A DNA stretch of 64,000 nucleotides from Tetragonia tetragonoides. Its lineage: Eukaryota; Streptophyta; Magnoliopsida; Caryophyllales; Aizoaceae. The stretch is from assembly GCA_038025085.1 (NCBI GenBank), contig CM076145.1:19663557-19727556 (forward strand), written 5' to 3'. The notes under the pieces were generated by a model. The model ran no database searches. It was not told where the DNA came from and was given only the letters and a program-made list of their open reading frames with translations. The position numbers and the translations under genes are program-made. Shown here one piece after another: positions 22,517 to 33,779 of the stretch (positions are counted from its first letter, which is position 1; each line of letters starts with the position of its first letter).

Positions 22517-24003
22517 TGTAGACGCCAAAAAAACGTCTTCAGATTTCTCCGCAAAAGCCCGATGATGAAAGGAGTAATTTATAAACTTGAACTACTATTT
22601 TTGCTTTAATAGTTAAGATAAGGTCTCAGGTTTTTTCCTTCGAACACTCCTTCATTCCACTTCATTTAAAAGCCCCTTTCAAGAGCTTTCCATTGCTTCC
22701 TTCCGTGTCCAAATACGATTTCGCACCTAAGAGTTATAGCCAAACGAAGTTTATGGTCAAAACAGATGTAGCCGAATACTGTGGACCGTGTTTCCAGCCC
22801 CATTTGGGAGTTCATTTGGTTGAATTAATTTTTGAGCCTTATATTTTTGGATTCCTTCATCAAATACCTTTCGAATGACATATCATGATCCCACACCACA
22901 TTCCCAACTAAGGAGTTACGAGCCCAACACTGATGCGCACTCCAAAACTGACCTCTCCTTACTCTTTCGGGTATATCTCGAGGTCCACAAAACAGTTGGA
23001 CCTGAAACCAAAGCCATATAAAACTAGACCCAATAAGCTTTCTAACACATCTTGAATCACCCAATATGGAGCCCAAACGAGTGAGACCTGGCCTGGGCCG
23101 CTAGCGGCGCTGACTAAAATTCCAAGGCTGCTAGCGGCGTTGACCCTGCTTCTGGCCCGACTCATTTTTCAAGTCCAATCGATTTTCAACTCCTTTTCAG
23201 CCGTCCAACCCCACTTTTCCACGCGTATAAATACAACCCTTCACCCTCAGTTCAAAACACACAGTCTACAGTTGACAACCTCTATTCTCGGGAGTATTGA
23301 CACCGAGCTTCCCCCTCTTTCTTCCAAACTTGAGATCTTGTTTTACTATTCTTGTCAAATATAGCCTACAGTTCAGGTACAAATTCCTGAGGGCTCAAAT
23401 CAAATTGCTTGCTTAATTGTTTATTTTCTAAGTAGTCATAATGTAGATATCATGCTAGAATAACGTTTTTATCGCTTCCTAAATATTGTCTGTATAGTCG
23501 TCGTGCTGCCCAACTTGTCAAATCAAATGCATGTCTAAATAAGGGTTAAAAATAAATGTTGTGATGCTTGTGATGAACCAATTAATAGTCTAAGTCTAGA
23601 TTGTTAATCCGGTTTTGCATGGGAATTATGTCTTTTACTTATTAAGCAAACTTGAGTTAGTAGAGGCCGTCATAATACGGGCGAGTTGGGTGCCTAACAC
23701 CTTCCACCTCGTACCTTCGCCCCCGAACTCTTTATTCTTGGGTACTTATATGTTTTATATAAGCGGGATTCTTTCTAAAAACATGATTAGTTCACTTATC
23801 GCGCTATTGGGTTGTCCCTTCGGTTTGTCCCTTCGATAAAACGCCGATAGCAGATTTGTGACCTCTTTCATGGTTTTTATTTAATTTAAGTCTTTACAAA
23901 AGCTTTTCTAACTCGATGGTCCCTTGAACTTATCTAAGCCCCCAACTGACAAATTTTCTATAAGGACGCACTCCGTGGACCGTAGAAATCCCGGGTCCTT
24001 ATA
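22517..24003 (+). repeat. C-family (Ogre-like) LTR without internal region
   Basis: Begins TGTAGACGCCAAAA and ends GGGTCCTTATA where other copies end GGGTCCTTACA. It matches the LTRs at 47324-48455 and 58561-59818 in the opposite orientation. It has the palindromes GCCGCTAGCGGCGCTGA (23097) and GCTGCTAGCGGCGTTGA (23127) about 90-130 bp upstream of TATAAATAC at 23226. No primer site follows and no purine tract precedes it, so it is a solo or recombined LTR. No target duplication is seen. Confidence 0.85.
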
Positions 24004-24274
24004 GAAGAGTAAAACTGGTTTTCTTCCCCCATATTTTCGGCTAGGGGCCGAAAATTATGGTCCAAAAATGCTGAATATTTTCGGCCAAGCCCGAAAAAAT
24101 TAGCCAACAAACTCCTTTATTTATTTTGGCCAAATTAAAATTAATTAGATCCAAAAAACCCACACATTAATTAGGCATTCTAATTCACGAGCCCAATTTA
24201 TATTTTAAATCCAAATTCCCATTTTCTTTTTAAGTAATTATATTAAAAAATGAATAATAATATGGGGTATTACA
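24004..24274 (-). repeat. Fragment of another Tekay-like LTR (D)
   Basis: On the minus strand it starts TGTAATACCCCATATTATTA at 24274, a Tekay-type LTR start, and is cut after about 270 bp by the C-family LTR. It contains the inverted motif CGGCCCCTAGCCGAAAAT. It abuts the PMD fragment on the right. Confidence 0.6.
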
Positions 24275-24349
24275 CAACCTTCACGCCACAGAAAATTGTA
24301 AACACATTCCTCAAACCACACGACTTTTAAAATGAAAAATAAAGTTTAC

Positions 24350-25535
24350 CTTATCCAAGTCACCTCTCAAGCATGTATCCTTCGAAAGGGCTCGAGATAT
24401 CCAATACTTCATGGGCATGAACCATCTGTAAGACGATAAAGCTACCCAACAACGAGACGTAAGCACAAGCAAAAGATAAAAAGCACTCACTTTTTAGTTT
24501 TGCAAACTTACCCCTGGATGCCCAACTGGGAGAGGTAAGCCCTGAATATCCTCATCAAGGTCCTTGATCATAGGGATCTCCCCCAGCACTTCTTGCCATG
24601 ATAGTCGCGACCTCGAAATTGCAGGTCCGGGAGATCCGCCTCGACGTCAACAACTCGAGACTCCTACAAGGCAAAAAAAGTTAATATAAATAGGCAGGAG
24701 ACATAGAATATCAAATTACAGATGTTCTTACGTTCAAGCACACGAATGAAGGCATAAGACGATCACGGGGGAATTGTTCGTAATGGTCCGCAAGGTCCTC
24801 ATCGTGCTCCTTGAAATATCGCATGACATTTGATCCCATCATGGCCGCAGTAATCTGCTCACGAGACAGATACCTCACCAAGAACATGGTCGGCGGAGGA
24901 TCTAAGGGAATCCTAGGACCACGCAAGTCATCAGGATAAACCTGACGGAAAAACCCGCTCTCTTAAGTACCACTCAAAGGAGATCGGACCCTCAATCAGG
25001 ACCCTCTGACAAACCACAGCCCTAGAGGTTAGGACGACGTGTGGAGCTAACTCATGATACTTCGCCCACGGGAAGTAATCAATCCACAAAAAGCAACCAA
25101 GATAAGATATTTCTGTACAAGTAATATGATTCATACAAAATCAATCCTTTTTACCTTATGTCAAGGCGTAGAATAGCCTCCCTATACTGCTGAAGAGAGC
25201 TAAGGGACGCAGGACCTCTATGCTGCCATGCTCTGCATACCGGGAAGTCCAAAGCCCGGCCATTGGGCGACAACTCCAGAAAATTCTCAACAAACCAAGC
25301 CTACATCTGAACATGAGATTAAGCACTATGCACTTAAATCATACATACAAATGAGCAAGTAATAACAAAGAGAAAGGCACCTGCAAGACATTCTAAAAGT
25401 CGCACAAGCTCACAGCAGGAAAGCGCCTGCTTGTATCCCTCATCATTTAGGCGGCTGGCATAGCGCAGACATCTCACGAGGTCGGCGTATCTCGGCAACC
25501 CTTAGTTGTACTGTTTCACTCTATCCTAGTCCAGC
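24350..25535 (-). pseudogene. C-terminal half of a second PMD gene, five exons
   Basis: Inferred exons on the minus strand: 25535-25381, 25306-25155, 25112-24732, 24663-24512 and 24425-24350, with GT..AG borders (for example TTGTACAG| and AAC|GTAAGA). The first exon matches the end of the left-edge gene (GLPRYADLVRCLRYASRL). The third has EGPISFEWYLRERV and DPPPTMFLVRYLS; the fourth ends GLPLPVGHPG, matching GLPLPDGCTG in the C copy. Defects are nonsense codons replacing Leu, Trp and Gln, a one-base insertion near 24953 and a frameshift in exon 4. It is cut by an LTR-like unit at 25536 and an LTR fragment at 24274. Confidence 0.75.
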
Positions 25536-26988
25536 TGTAACACCCTGGATATCGAGACCAATAAAAACTTTTATTGTCAATAATATTTACAACAGCGGAA
25601 GACTTCTATACAAAATTCAGGGCATTATCGCCACACTCACTCCAACGAATGAGTGTAAGGCTAAACGGTACAACTCTCAATAACTCAATAGTACAATAAA
25701 TGACTATTCATTACAAATGATGAACACAAAATATACAAGACCAGCTTCTTGGCAGCTTTATTCGATCAGCCAAACTTGATCTTCAATGCAACCTATGAGT
25801 CAATCACCAATCTACTCCCCCATGCAAAAGAATTTCGATTAGGTTCATCATAGGTCCACCATTGAAGAGAAATGGACAACAAACAAACTTAGCACAAAAG
25901 CAACCAGTCAGCAAAACTAAGTAACTCAACATTTCATCGAACAATGTACAATGTCATAATTTCATATGTATAAATTCAAAAACTATAAGTGCAATTATGT
26001 TACATATTCAAAACACAACTTAAGTTTTCTTATACCTTACACTCAATCCCAAAGGATATAACTATAACGTCTCAAATCCCAAATGATCTTGAATACCACT
26101 TTGCTAATCACTCAATTAGCCCAATACTTGTGCCATTTGCTCTTGGTCATTAACTCCTAGCCTTGGACATAAGTAAAGCGAACTGACGGTGAGAAAGCCG
26201 CAAAATCAATATCAATAACATAAACATAGCCAACATAGGCTCTCAATAACATAGCCATGATAGGCTCTCAATAACATAGCCATGATAGGCTCTCAATAAC
26301 ATAGCCATCATAGGCTCTCAAAAGTCCGCTCTGTACCAATTCATAATTGAATCATAACGAGCTTCCAATTTTCATAAAAATAATTGTTCATCACCTAAGA
26401 GTCAATCTCTTAGGCTACTCGACAACATGCCAATGTCTAAGTAGCTAACAAACCTATTGAGCCTCAAAACAAAATAATATGTATCAACTCATTCTCAAGT
26501 TCATACCTCAATCGATTACCCATCATGGGTTAATTCACAACGATATCCTCAATCACACACCCATTCGAGTTTATAACGATGTACAAATCACAAGTTGGCA
26601 CGGTTTCCCAAAGTATAAAATATTCTCGGGTTCTCTAACTATCCCTAGCTCAAATAAATGCCATAAACTACTCTTAGAGTACTTATCTAGTCATCTCAAC
26701 TAGAGTAACAAGTATCTATCTCAAAAGTATGCTCCTTTGCAATTAATCCATCACCATTTCACAATCTAGTTATAAACTCTCATCGACTTAAACAACATCT
26801 TAAGCATATCAATTAATGATCAATAAGATGTAAACAATTCATGAACGATAATTTCAATCATGATCAAGTATCATGCCAAACCAAACAATAGATGTAAAAA
26901 TAAAAAGAAACATCTCTAAACAATTACAATGAAGGTTACACATGAATAACTACTCAAATAACTAGATTGGTATGCCAGGGTCCTGTCA
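25536..26988 (-). repeat. LTR-like unit (1453 bp), probably solo, minus orientation
   Basis: The plus strand begins TGTAACACCCTGGATATCG and ends TATGCCAGGGTCCTGTCA, imperfect inverted termini of TG..CA type. The minus-strand 3' part carries CTTCCGCTGTAAAT near the end, as in U5 regions of plant Tekay-like LTRs. No internal genes, primer site or target duplication are seen. Both flanks are broken elements. Boundaries are inferred. Confidence 0.5.
26221..26320. repeat. 25-bp tandem repeat, four copies
   Basis: Unit ATAACATAGCCATGATAGGC plus TCTCA, with near-perfect copies starting 26221, 26246, 26271 and 26296. It lies inside the LTR-like unit. No function is apparent. Confidence 0.9.
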
Positions 26989-27109
26989 GACCCCGACATT
27001 CCGCGAGGCTTTAAATAGGATGTGTTGAATGTCTTTCAAATGAGTGTAGCGTTGGGAAAGATCCTATTTTAGACGGGATCGAACCCTTACGCTCTGTCTC
27101 TCCCTTGCA

Positions 27110-30100
27110 GGGAGACGAAGACGAGATGTCCAAGGCTCGTTTTAAACAAACTTGCCGTTCGGGCAAAGGGGGTCTTGATTGTCCCTCTCCTTTAAGTGAA
27201 TTCGAGCAGATAGGAGAACGGCTTTTCTGCCCTCATATCATGAAGTATGTCTTTGCCCTTCGACCATCTTTTCTTGTGTTTTCGTTGAAATTCTGCTTCA
27301 AGTTCTGACCAATTTCACTTGTTCGTTTTGTAGGGAGCATAGAGAAAAGAGCTCTTCTAGGCAGATGGTAGGCCAATCTAGTGCTTTGGGCGTCTTGCCC
27401 GATTCTTCAGCTGACCGGTTAGTTTGATTACCGTCCATACGGCTAGCACTTCTGGCTCGCCTGGTGGTATACCCGAGCCGGTTGAGTCGGGTCTTGGTGA
27501 GGCTGGGGCCTCTCGTGATTCTTTGGAGGATGGTGAGAATAGGGCCGGGGGCTTTTCCCCGGCTGAGGAAGAAGATCCCATTCTCCCTTCTTCGGGGGAG
27601 AAGAAGAAGAAGAAGAAGAAGAAGAAGAAGAAGAAGAAGAAGAAGAAGAAGAAGAAGAAGAAGATGAAGAAGAAGAAGAAGAAGAAGAACAAGAACAAGA
27701 AGAAGAAGAAGAAGAAGAGGTCTAGCAGGAAGGAGGCTCCCACGACTCCACAACCTCTAGTGGAACCGGACAAGGTCGATCAGGGGGACACGGAGATGGA
27801 AACCGACCAAGACCCCGTAGAAGAAGATCCAGAGGATGGGGGTTCGAAACAGGGGAAGAAAGTTGATGTTGTTCCCATCCATCTGAAACTGTTGATCTTG
27901 GCTGACAGGTTGATGGAGTATATCGACTCGTTGGCGGAGCGCTACGGTTTGCCCCTGGGGATGTCTTTTATCCGCCCTGGCAAAACGGAGGGGTGTCATC
28001 CTGCTCCGCCACGTAGCATTCCCTTCTCAACGAAGGTTCTTGATGAGGTTTTAAAGTTTCCCCTTCCTTGTCTTATCAAAAGGATATTGGGTCTCTTGGA
28101 CGTTCACTATTTCCAGCTTCAAGCGAACTCTTGGAGGTCGTTAATAGGTCTGGCGGCTGCAGCTCACGTTCATAAATTGGAGGTGACAGATGCCGTTCTG
28201 CGTCACCTATACACCCGGGTGCAGTCGACCAAACTCGGGACTTGGTACTTGAGCCCTAGGATGGGCTTTTCCATGTGTCGATCCTTGAGCAATGTCACCT
28301 TGTGGAAGGAAAACTTTCTGTTTGCATTGTGAGCAGGGATGGGATGGAGAGTGTCCTCCTTGGAGGGAAGATTATTTGGAGGAGGTAGGTGATAGGTTGT
28401 TTGGCCCAAAGCGTGAGGCTTTGGACACCTTGTCCACCGCCGAATGCAGAATTGTGGAGTATTTCCGCTACCCCAACAGAGATGAGGGTATGTGCGAGGA
28501 AGTTAAAGCCCCCTCCCCACTGAAGGATTGAGAAGTCTTGGTTTTATCATGAAGCTTTATTGGTCTTCGTGGGTTTTAGGTCGACCATGACTCATGGTAT
28601 AGCGACCATGTTTTTAGTTTTCTTTTGCTTCGAATCTGCCCATTGATCGACAATTTTTATCTAATTCCTTTTCTTTTTCCTTAATCTATTTTGCAGAGGC
28701 TGCCCTTTTTGAATTTTTGAAAATGCCGGATGGGGAGAAGATGGTGGCTGGGACGACCTCTAAAGCTTTTCTCGGAGCTTTTGAGGACACAGTCGAGGGT
28801 CATAAAGCACTCGCCTCGGTAACCAAATTTTTCTTTATCCGTCTATTGTAGTCAACTTTCCCATAGTCGGTATTGATGATTTCCTTGTTTCCGGAGCCTC
28901 CCAAGAAGAAAAAGGTGACAGTCTTCGAGAGGAAGACCGAGTCTTTGCCAAGGAAAGAAAGTTCCTCGTCTAAAGCTGTATCTGGGGGAGGTCCCCCTCC
29001 CAAGAAGAGGTCGAGCGATGAGGCCTTGGCATCATCCGTGAGGGTATCTCCCTCAAAGAAGAAGAAAGCCGACCCCACTGGTAGAGGGTCGGTTCCAGTG
29101 AGCCAGCCTGCTGCTAACTTCTAGGGGATAGTTACCCCTCCCGTCAAGACTCGGAAATTAGAGATTGCTCCTTCCACTTCTGTCGTAGAGGGAGCGCTCT
29201 CTCCGCCTAGCTTGAAGAGCATTGATGAGATGTTGGCAGTGCGGTCGACCCATAGGGACATCAATGAATTTACGGGTCAAGCGTACATGGTGAGTAGGCA
29301 GGGCCCTGAAGGTTATGCCCTTAAGATGCCCATCGTCATGGATGCTCCTCCGGTCGAATAGGCCAAGATTGCTGAGGCTGTCTACCCCAACCTCTTTCAT
29401 GAACGAGACATAGAGCAAGTGTCTTCGGAGGTGGGGTCGACTGATGTTGTGATGGCTCTCTTGAAGCGCATGGCTATAAGCCGGTTGAAGGGTATCCTCG
29501 TGACTGTTTTGTTCATCTGTTTTTCAACGGGTTCCGTAGGTATTAACCTTTCTTTTTTGTTTCTTTCAGGATGACATTCTTCTAAGTGCGACCATCAGGG
29601 CCGACGAAGCCCAAAGGCGTCAATCGGTTCTCCAGCGTCAGGAATGGCAAGCTGAATTCGCGCCTAGAGCTCGAGAGGAGGCCCAAGCCCAGTTGTTGGG
29701 ACTTCGTGTTGAACTGGAGAAGGCGAAGGCCGACCTCGAGCAGGGGAGGTCCCTACTGACCAAGAGAGAGCGCTCCCTCAAGGAGCTGAGAGGGAAGCTG
29801 GAGGTGGCTAACAAAGACAATGCTCAGGTCACCGGACTCCTCGAAGGTGCCCAGGCTGAGGCTGATGAATGGAAGACCCAAGAAACTCGGGCCCAGGCTA
29901 ACTTGAAGGTGGCTGTCGACCGACCGTCAGACCCGGTTTTTTACTGAAGCCTTGGTCCGAGTGTATGGGGACGGTGACATGGGAGCTTTTGTGGTCGAGG
30001 CTCTGGCCAAGATTCGGAACCTTCGAAACTCTGCAGATCCTGCTTGTCAAGTTGAGGCAGACCAAATCGAGGCTTCCATCGCTTCTGACCTGAAGGAGAT

Positions 30101-30152
30101 GGAAGGGATAGTCGCTCAGAGACGGGCAGAGGAGGAGGAGCAGGCGGAGTAA
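27110..30152 (+). pseudogene. Antisense gene 1 of E: PF04195-like (Transposase_28) coiled-coil protein
   Basis: Inferred exons: about 27110-27240, 27334-28488, 28698-28817, 28890-29490 and 29571-30152, with splice signals such as CCCTTGCAG|GGAG and CTTTCAG|GATG. The segment YFQLQANSWRSLIGL with GTWYLSPR is characteristic of the putative gypsy-type transposon domain PF04195. It is followed by basic SPSKKKK/PPPKKR patches and a long C-terminal coiled coil (LLGLRVELEKAKADLEQG, ending QRRAEEEEQAE). A Lys run is coded by the (AAG)n tract. Breaks are one-base shifts near 27423, 28320 and 29940, and nonsense codons near 29122 and 29359. Such proteins are known as antisense ORFs of Tat elements. Nuclear location is suggested only by the basic patches. 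Confidence 0.7.
27597..27718 (+). repeat. (GAA/AAG)n tract coding poly-lysine
   Basis: About 120 bases of AAG triplets with few interruptions, in frame in antisense gene 1, giving roughly 40 residues nearly all Lys. It likely grew by slippage. Confidence 0.95.
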
Positions 30153-30414
30153 GCCTGGTTGTCTGAGGTCTTCATCCCCAACCTATGGGGCTTGTATTGG
30201 TTTCCTCAGGGTGGTTGGTCACCTTTGTTGTAAAATGGTTGCGCCCCCTCCGCTTTTGAGGGTCGATTAATGAAGATGTCGATGTTTGTAAACTCGACCT
30301 GTTTTGATTTGCAATTTTACCAACTTCAATAGTTGATCATTCATTGTTTGCTGAGGTGTCGTTGCATGTATGACAGCTGTCATGGATAACCGTTTGTGCC
30401 CTCTATTTTTTGCT

Positions 30415-30423
30415 TATAAATAG
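30415..30423 (+). promoter_or_regulatory. TATA box of antisense gene 2
   Basis: TATAAATAG stands 53 bp upstream of ATG 30468, the usual plant spacing for a short leader. The same arrangement recurs at 31494 and 32858. Confidence 0.6.
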
Positions 30424-30467
30424 GCTTGTTTTGCTCATTGATGTCGTTACTCCAAAACTTCAGAAAA

Positions 30468-31215
30468 ATGTCTTCATCAACTATTTTCATTTGCTTCAGG
30501 TTCTAGCGATGAGTCGTCTGTAGATATTGCGGCAGTGTCTCGGGCATATTGCCTTCGATCGGGAAAACGTGTTATAAAAACAATTCGATCGGGCAAAACA
30601 CATGGCAGTAGGCCTTCGAAGCCACCTCATAGTGGGGTTTCGGCTGACCCTGATGAATTCAGTGAGGCTAGTCTAGCCAAGTTGAAGGTTCCTGACTTCG
30701 TTCGTCTTTTCGAGGACACTTCTTTGTCCGAGCAGCGTCGTGCCCAGATATGGCTGGTGTTTCAGCGACTTCAATCCCAGGGGATCCTAGAATGCCTTGG
30801 CGTCGAACCTCCGGCTATGAGGTTACCTGGTGAGGGGGGAAGTCGACCTGACACTCCTCCTCCAAGTCCTGTTAAAGTTGACCCCTGCCCATATGTTTCT
30901 TATTCTGGGGTGGGGGGCCATGGGCATGATGACCCTATTCGAAGTGGACGTCGCCAAGAGTTTGCAGATGAGCAGGCTCGTAAGGCTCAAGAGATCCGCA
31001 GGCAATCCTAAAAGTGGGAGATCCAGCAGGCTGAGAAAGCCAGGAAGGTGGTGTTGGATGAGCAGACACAGGTGGCTTGGAGGGTCGATCAGCTCATGAA
31101 GGACCTTAGTGAAGCGAGGCGAGTTGTCGAGGACAAAACTCTCACAATTGATGAGGGGAGAGCGCTCCATCATTCTCGGGTTCGGAAGCAGCAAGCCTTG
31201 GATGTAAAGCTTTAG
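30468..31215 (+). pseudogene. Antisense gene 2 of E: small coiled-coil protein
   Basis: After a TATA box, ATG 30468 opens a short MSSS start. The main frame is offset and runs from about 30490 to 31011 with no recognised domain: a basic N-terminal part (YCLRSGKRVIKTIRSGKT), a FVRLFEDTSLSEQRRAQIW segment, a Pro-rich linker and a charged helix. A TAA at 31009-31011 interrupts it; the coiled coil continues in frame (EIQQAEKARKVVLDEQTQ) to 31215. Start and offset could be a frameshift or a missed splice (TTGCTTCAG|GT at 30499). Confidence 0.5.
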
Positions 31216-31493
31216 ACCTCTATGCTTTTTTTCTCTATTATATCTGTTTAAGCTATTATGTAGCTCTTTTGTAATAGTGTGTGCCCTGGATATTTTGAAT
31301 GAATGTCTGAATGACTTATGTTCGTGCTTTTGTTTGTGTCGTTCTTTCTTCCCTTCACTGGTCGAGGGATGGATGGGGTAGCCAAAACGTTTTTTCTCTT
31401 TTCAAGTGGGAACGTGAACCTGGTTCACACCGTACCTTCAGGCCATGTGTCTTCTTCAGAGAGGCGTCGTTTGGTCTCCCCTGGTATTTTGCC

Positions 31494-31502
31494 TATAAAT
31501 AC
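31494..31502 (+). promoter_or_regulatory. TATA box of antisense gene 3
   Basis: TATAAATAC, 115 bp upstream of ATG 31609. The leader is AT-rich with TC runs (CTTTCTCTCTC). Confidence 0.6.
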
Positions 31503-31608
31503 CTGAGCGAACTTTTTACAATTTCACCCATCTTTTCTCACATCACTTTCTCTCTCTAGAAACAATCATTCAACTTCAATAATTTTTTCACCACTTTACT
31601 TTATCTTC

Positions 31609-32188
31609 ATGATGGCTGGCCCCAAGAGGAAAGCAGTGAAACATGTAGTGTGGGGAGTCTAGTAAGCGGGCCCGGAGGGTTGGTGATGCTGGGAAGAGTC
31701 GTGCTTCGACTTCTTCCGAAGCCTACACTCCGGCTACTCCTCAATCCAGTTCTGGGTCGAGCCAGGGTTCTGAGGCTCGAGATCTGATTACTGCTATCAG
31801 GAGGTCTCGAGCGGAGCGTCGGGAATCTGATGGTCGGATGCTTCCTACCATTGATGTGCCAGGCCCTCCCCCTGCTGCCAGGGAGCCTGTTTTGCTGGCT
31901 CGGTTGGTTCCTTTGGCGGAACGGTTGGCTAACTGTCTCCAGGAGCTTCATCGAGAGATTGGTGGAGCTTGTGAGCGGGAGGCGGCCACTTAAGCTAAGA
32001 TCCGCCGCCGGGAGTAGAGGGACAACGTCCTCCTGGATGCGAGTGCCGAGCTAGCTACTCGGATTACTTGTGGGGTCGAGGAGCTAAATGGCCTCCAGGA
32101 GCGGAGAGAGGAGCTCCTTGATGAAGTTAGGGTTCTGAGGAATCAGCTGGAGGGTCAACCTGCTGCTTCTCCCCCTTTGTCCGTTTAA
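31609..32188 (+). pseudogene. Antisense gene 3 of E: basic Ser-rich coiled-coil protein
   Basis: ATG 31609 reads MMAGPKRKAVKH, then a stop or shift near 31660. The continuing frame has basic SKRARRVGDAGKSRAST, a Ser/Pro linker, LVPLAERLANCLQELHREI and a C-terminal coiled coil (VEELNGLQERREELLDEVR) ending at 32188. Nonsense codons also lie near 31993 and 32017. Same plan as genes 2 and 4: TATA box, short leader, basic N-terminus, helical C-terminus. No domain recognised. Confidence 0.5.
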
Positions 32189-32199
32189 GCTTTGTTTAG

Positions 32200-32375
32200 G
32201 GGCGGCTATCTCCTCCCTGACCTCCTTCTTCTCCTCTTCCTTTGGAGTAGGTCGGGGAGTCGGCGTTTTTACTGCTTTCGTAGGTAGTTTACTTGGCAAT
32301 TTCCTCCCTGGCCTTCTTCTCCTCTTCCTTGGGAGCGGGTAGGGATCGTGCTTTTTAATGTTCTTGTAGGTAGAC
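32200..32375. repeat. Two-copy tandem duplication, about 90 bp per unit
   Basis: The block TCTCCTCCCTGACCTCCTTC..CTTTCGTAGGTAG recurs as TTTCCTCCCTGGCCTTCTTC..GTTCTTGTAGGTAG. It lies just after gene 3; the small minus-strand Lys/Pro frame there is a by-product. Confidence 0.65.
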
Positions 32376-32857
32376 CTTTTGGCTTCATCGAGCTTCCATG
32401 CCGACTAGGAATTTTGTAGATGGGCTGTGTAGTCTCGATCTTCAATTTTGTGTAATCTTTTTCTCTGATTAATCAAAGATTGTCGATTGAACATCTCGAT
32501 TTTGTCAAGCTTCCAAATTTCAAAGTTTTGCCTGACTTTTTTCCAGCATATGACTATCAATACTCGTTTGTTCGTCGTACCTCGAGCGTAAAATGTACCG
32601 AGGTAAGTATACCCTGCCCCCACACTCGAGGTGCGACTGTTTGTGGAGTCGAGCTTTTACTTTATCCTGAGAGTTGTATAGTCTGGCTTTTTTCAAAATG
32701 CCGGTTGCTCTTCTTCGCCATAATTACTCCTGATTGATGTGACGGTTGAGAAACTCCATCCTGCCCCCTCGGGACTTTACACGTGTCAGCTTAATACTGA
32801 GGCTCTTCCTCTCCCAGACACCGGTTGGAGGTGACGGTTCGACTTCTTTGGGAGGAT

Positions 32858-32866
32858 TATAAATAC
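32858..32866 (+). promoter_or_regulatory. TATA box of antisense gene 4
   Basis: TATAAATAC, 127 bp upstream of ATG 32985, followed by a CT-rich leader ending in TCTCTCTCTAGA as in gene 3. Confidence 0.6.
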
Positions 32867-32984
32867 CCCTCCAAGGTTGCTTGGAGATTCCGTCATTTTG
32901 ACAATCACTTCTTGTTTTCACTTTCTCTCTCTAGACTTGTAAGCTCCATATAAGCTCTAAAATCAGCCTCATAGTCGCCTTAGC

Positions 32985-33558
32985 ATGTCTTCTCCACCTT
33001 CCAAAAGTCGTAGACTCGATTCTGGGGGTAGATCCACCCCTCGTCTATCTATAATGATGGGCGGGGTCCCAGTTACTCCCAAGGTCGAGCCTCCGGCTGG
33101 GCCCAGTGGGTCGACGGTGGCCCATGTGCCCTTGGAACGGCGCCCAAACGAGGAGCGTTGTGGGTGCTCCTACTGCGTCTCTCGACGCCCTCAGATTTGC
33201 TAGGAGGAGGAAGGGCTATCTCCCCTCCCTGCCTGCTGATGTCCCTGCCGACCCCAAAATCCTTGAGCTTCAGGGGGGTCTGTATGACCGGAAGCATCAC
33301 CGGGCTCATTTTGCCACTGCTTGTGAGAAGATGGCAGTGGCCGGCCACAGCTTAGAAGAGTTGGCCATCAAACAAGAGATTGCGAGTGAAACTGCTCGTG
33401 TGGAGGCTATCCGTAAGGATATGGTCCTTCACAAGGCTGCCCTCATTACGGCCAGTGGTTAGCATTCTCTCTTCCAGGAGCATGGCCACCTTCTTGAAGA
33501 GGGAGGTCGACAGTGTGAGGCTCCTGGTAGTTGGCTTGCTCTGGAGCCTGCCCCTTGA
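32985..33558 (+). pseudogene. Antisense gene 4 of E: basic N-terminus, helical C-terminus
   Basis: ATG 32985 opens MSSPPSKSRRLDSGGRSTPR with a Pro/Ser-rich N-terminal half. A one-base shift near 33150 moves the frame to a segment with FARRRKGYLPSLPADVPAD, LELQGGLYDRKHHRAHF and a helical stretch (ASETARVEAIRKDMVLHK) ending in a TAG at 33460; in-frame sequence continues to about 33558. I do not recognise the family. Confidence 0.5.
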
Positions 33559-33779
33559 TACGGCCTCTTCCAGCCTTGTCATCATTCTTTTTTTTTCTTT
33601 TTCTTTTTTGTGTGTGTGGCCTGTTGAGGCTTGTAACCTTTTGGCCTGAAAACGCTTTGTACATTTCGATTCAATGAATGAAATCGACCTTTTGCTAACC
33701 TCCTTTTGTTTCGTTTGAATGTATTGAACTGTATAAATTGTGTGTTTTGTTCTTGCAAGGGTCTTGGCTTGGCCAATCG

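Noticed and set aside
27298..27773. Minus-strand poly-Leu and poly-Phe frames
   Set aside because: Shadows of the (AAG)n tract; the plus strand has the PF04195-like gene.
32084..32299. Lys/Pro/Glu-rich minus-strand frame
   Set aside because: By-product of the two-copy CT-rich duplication.
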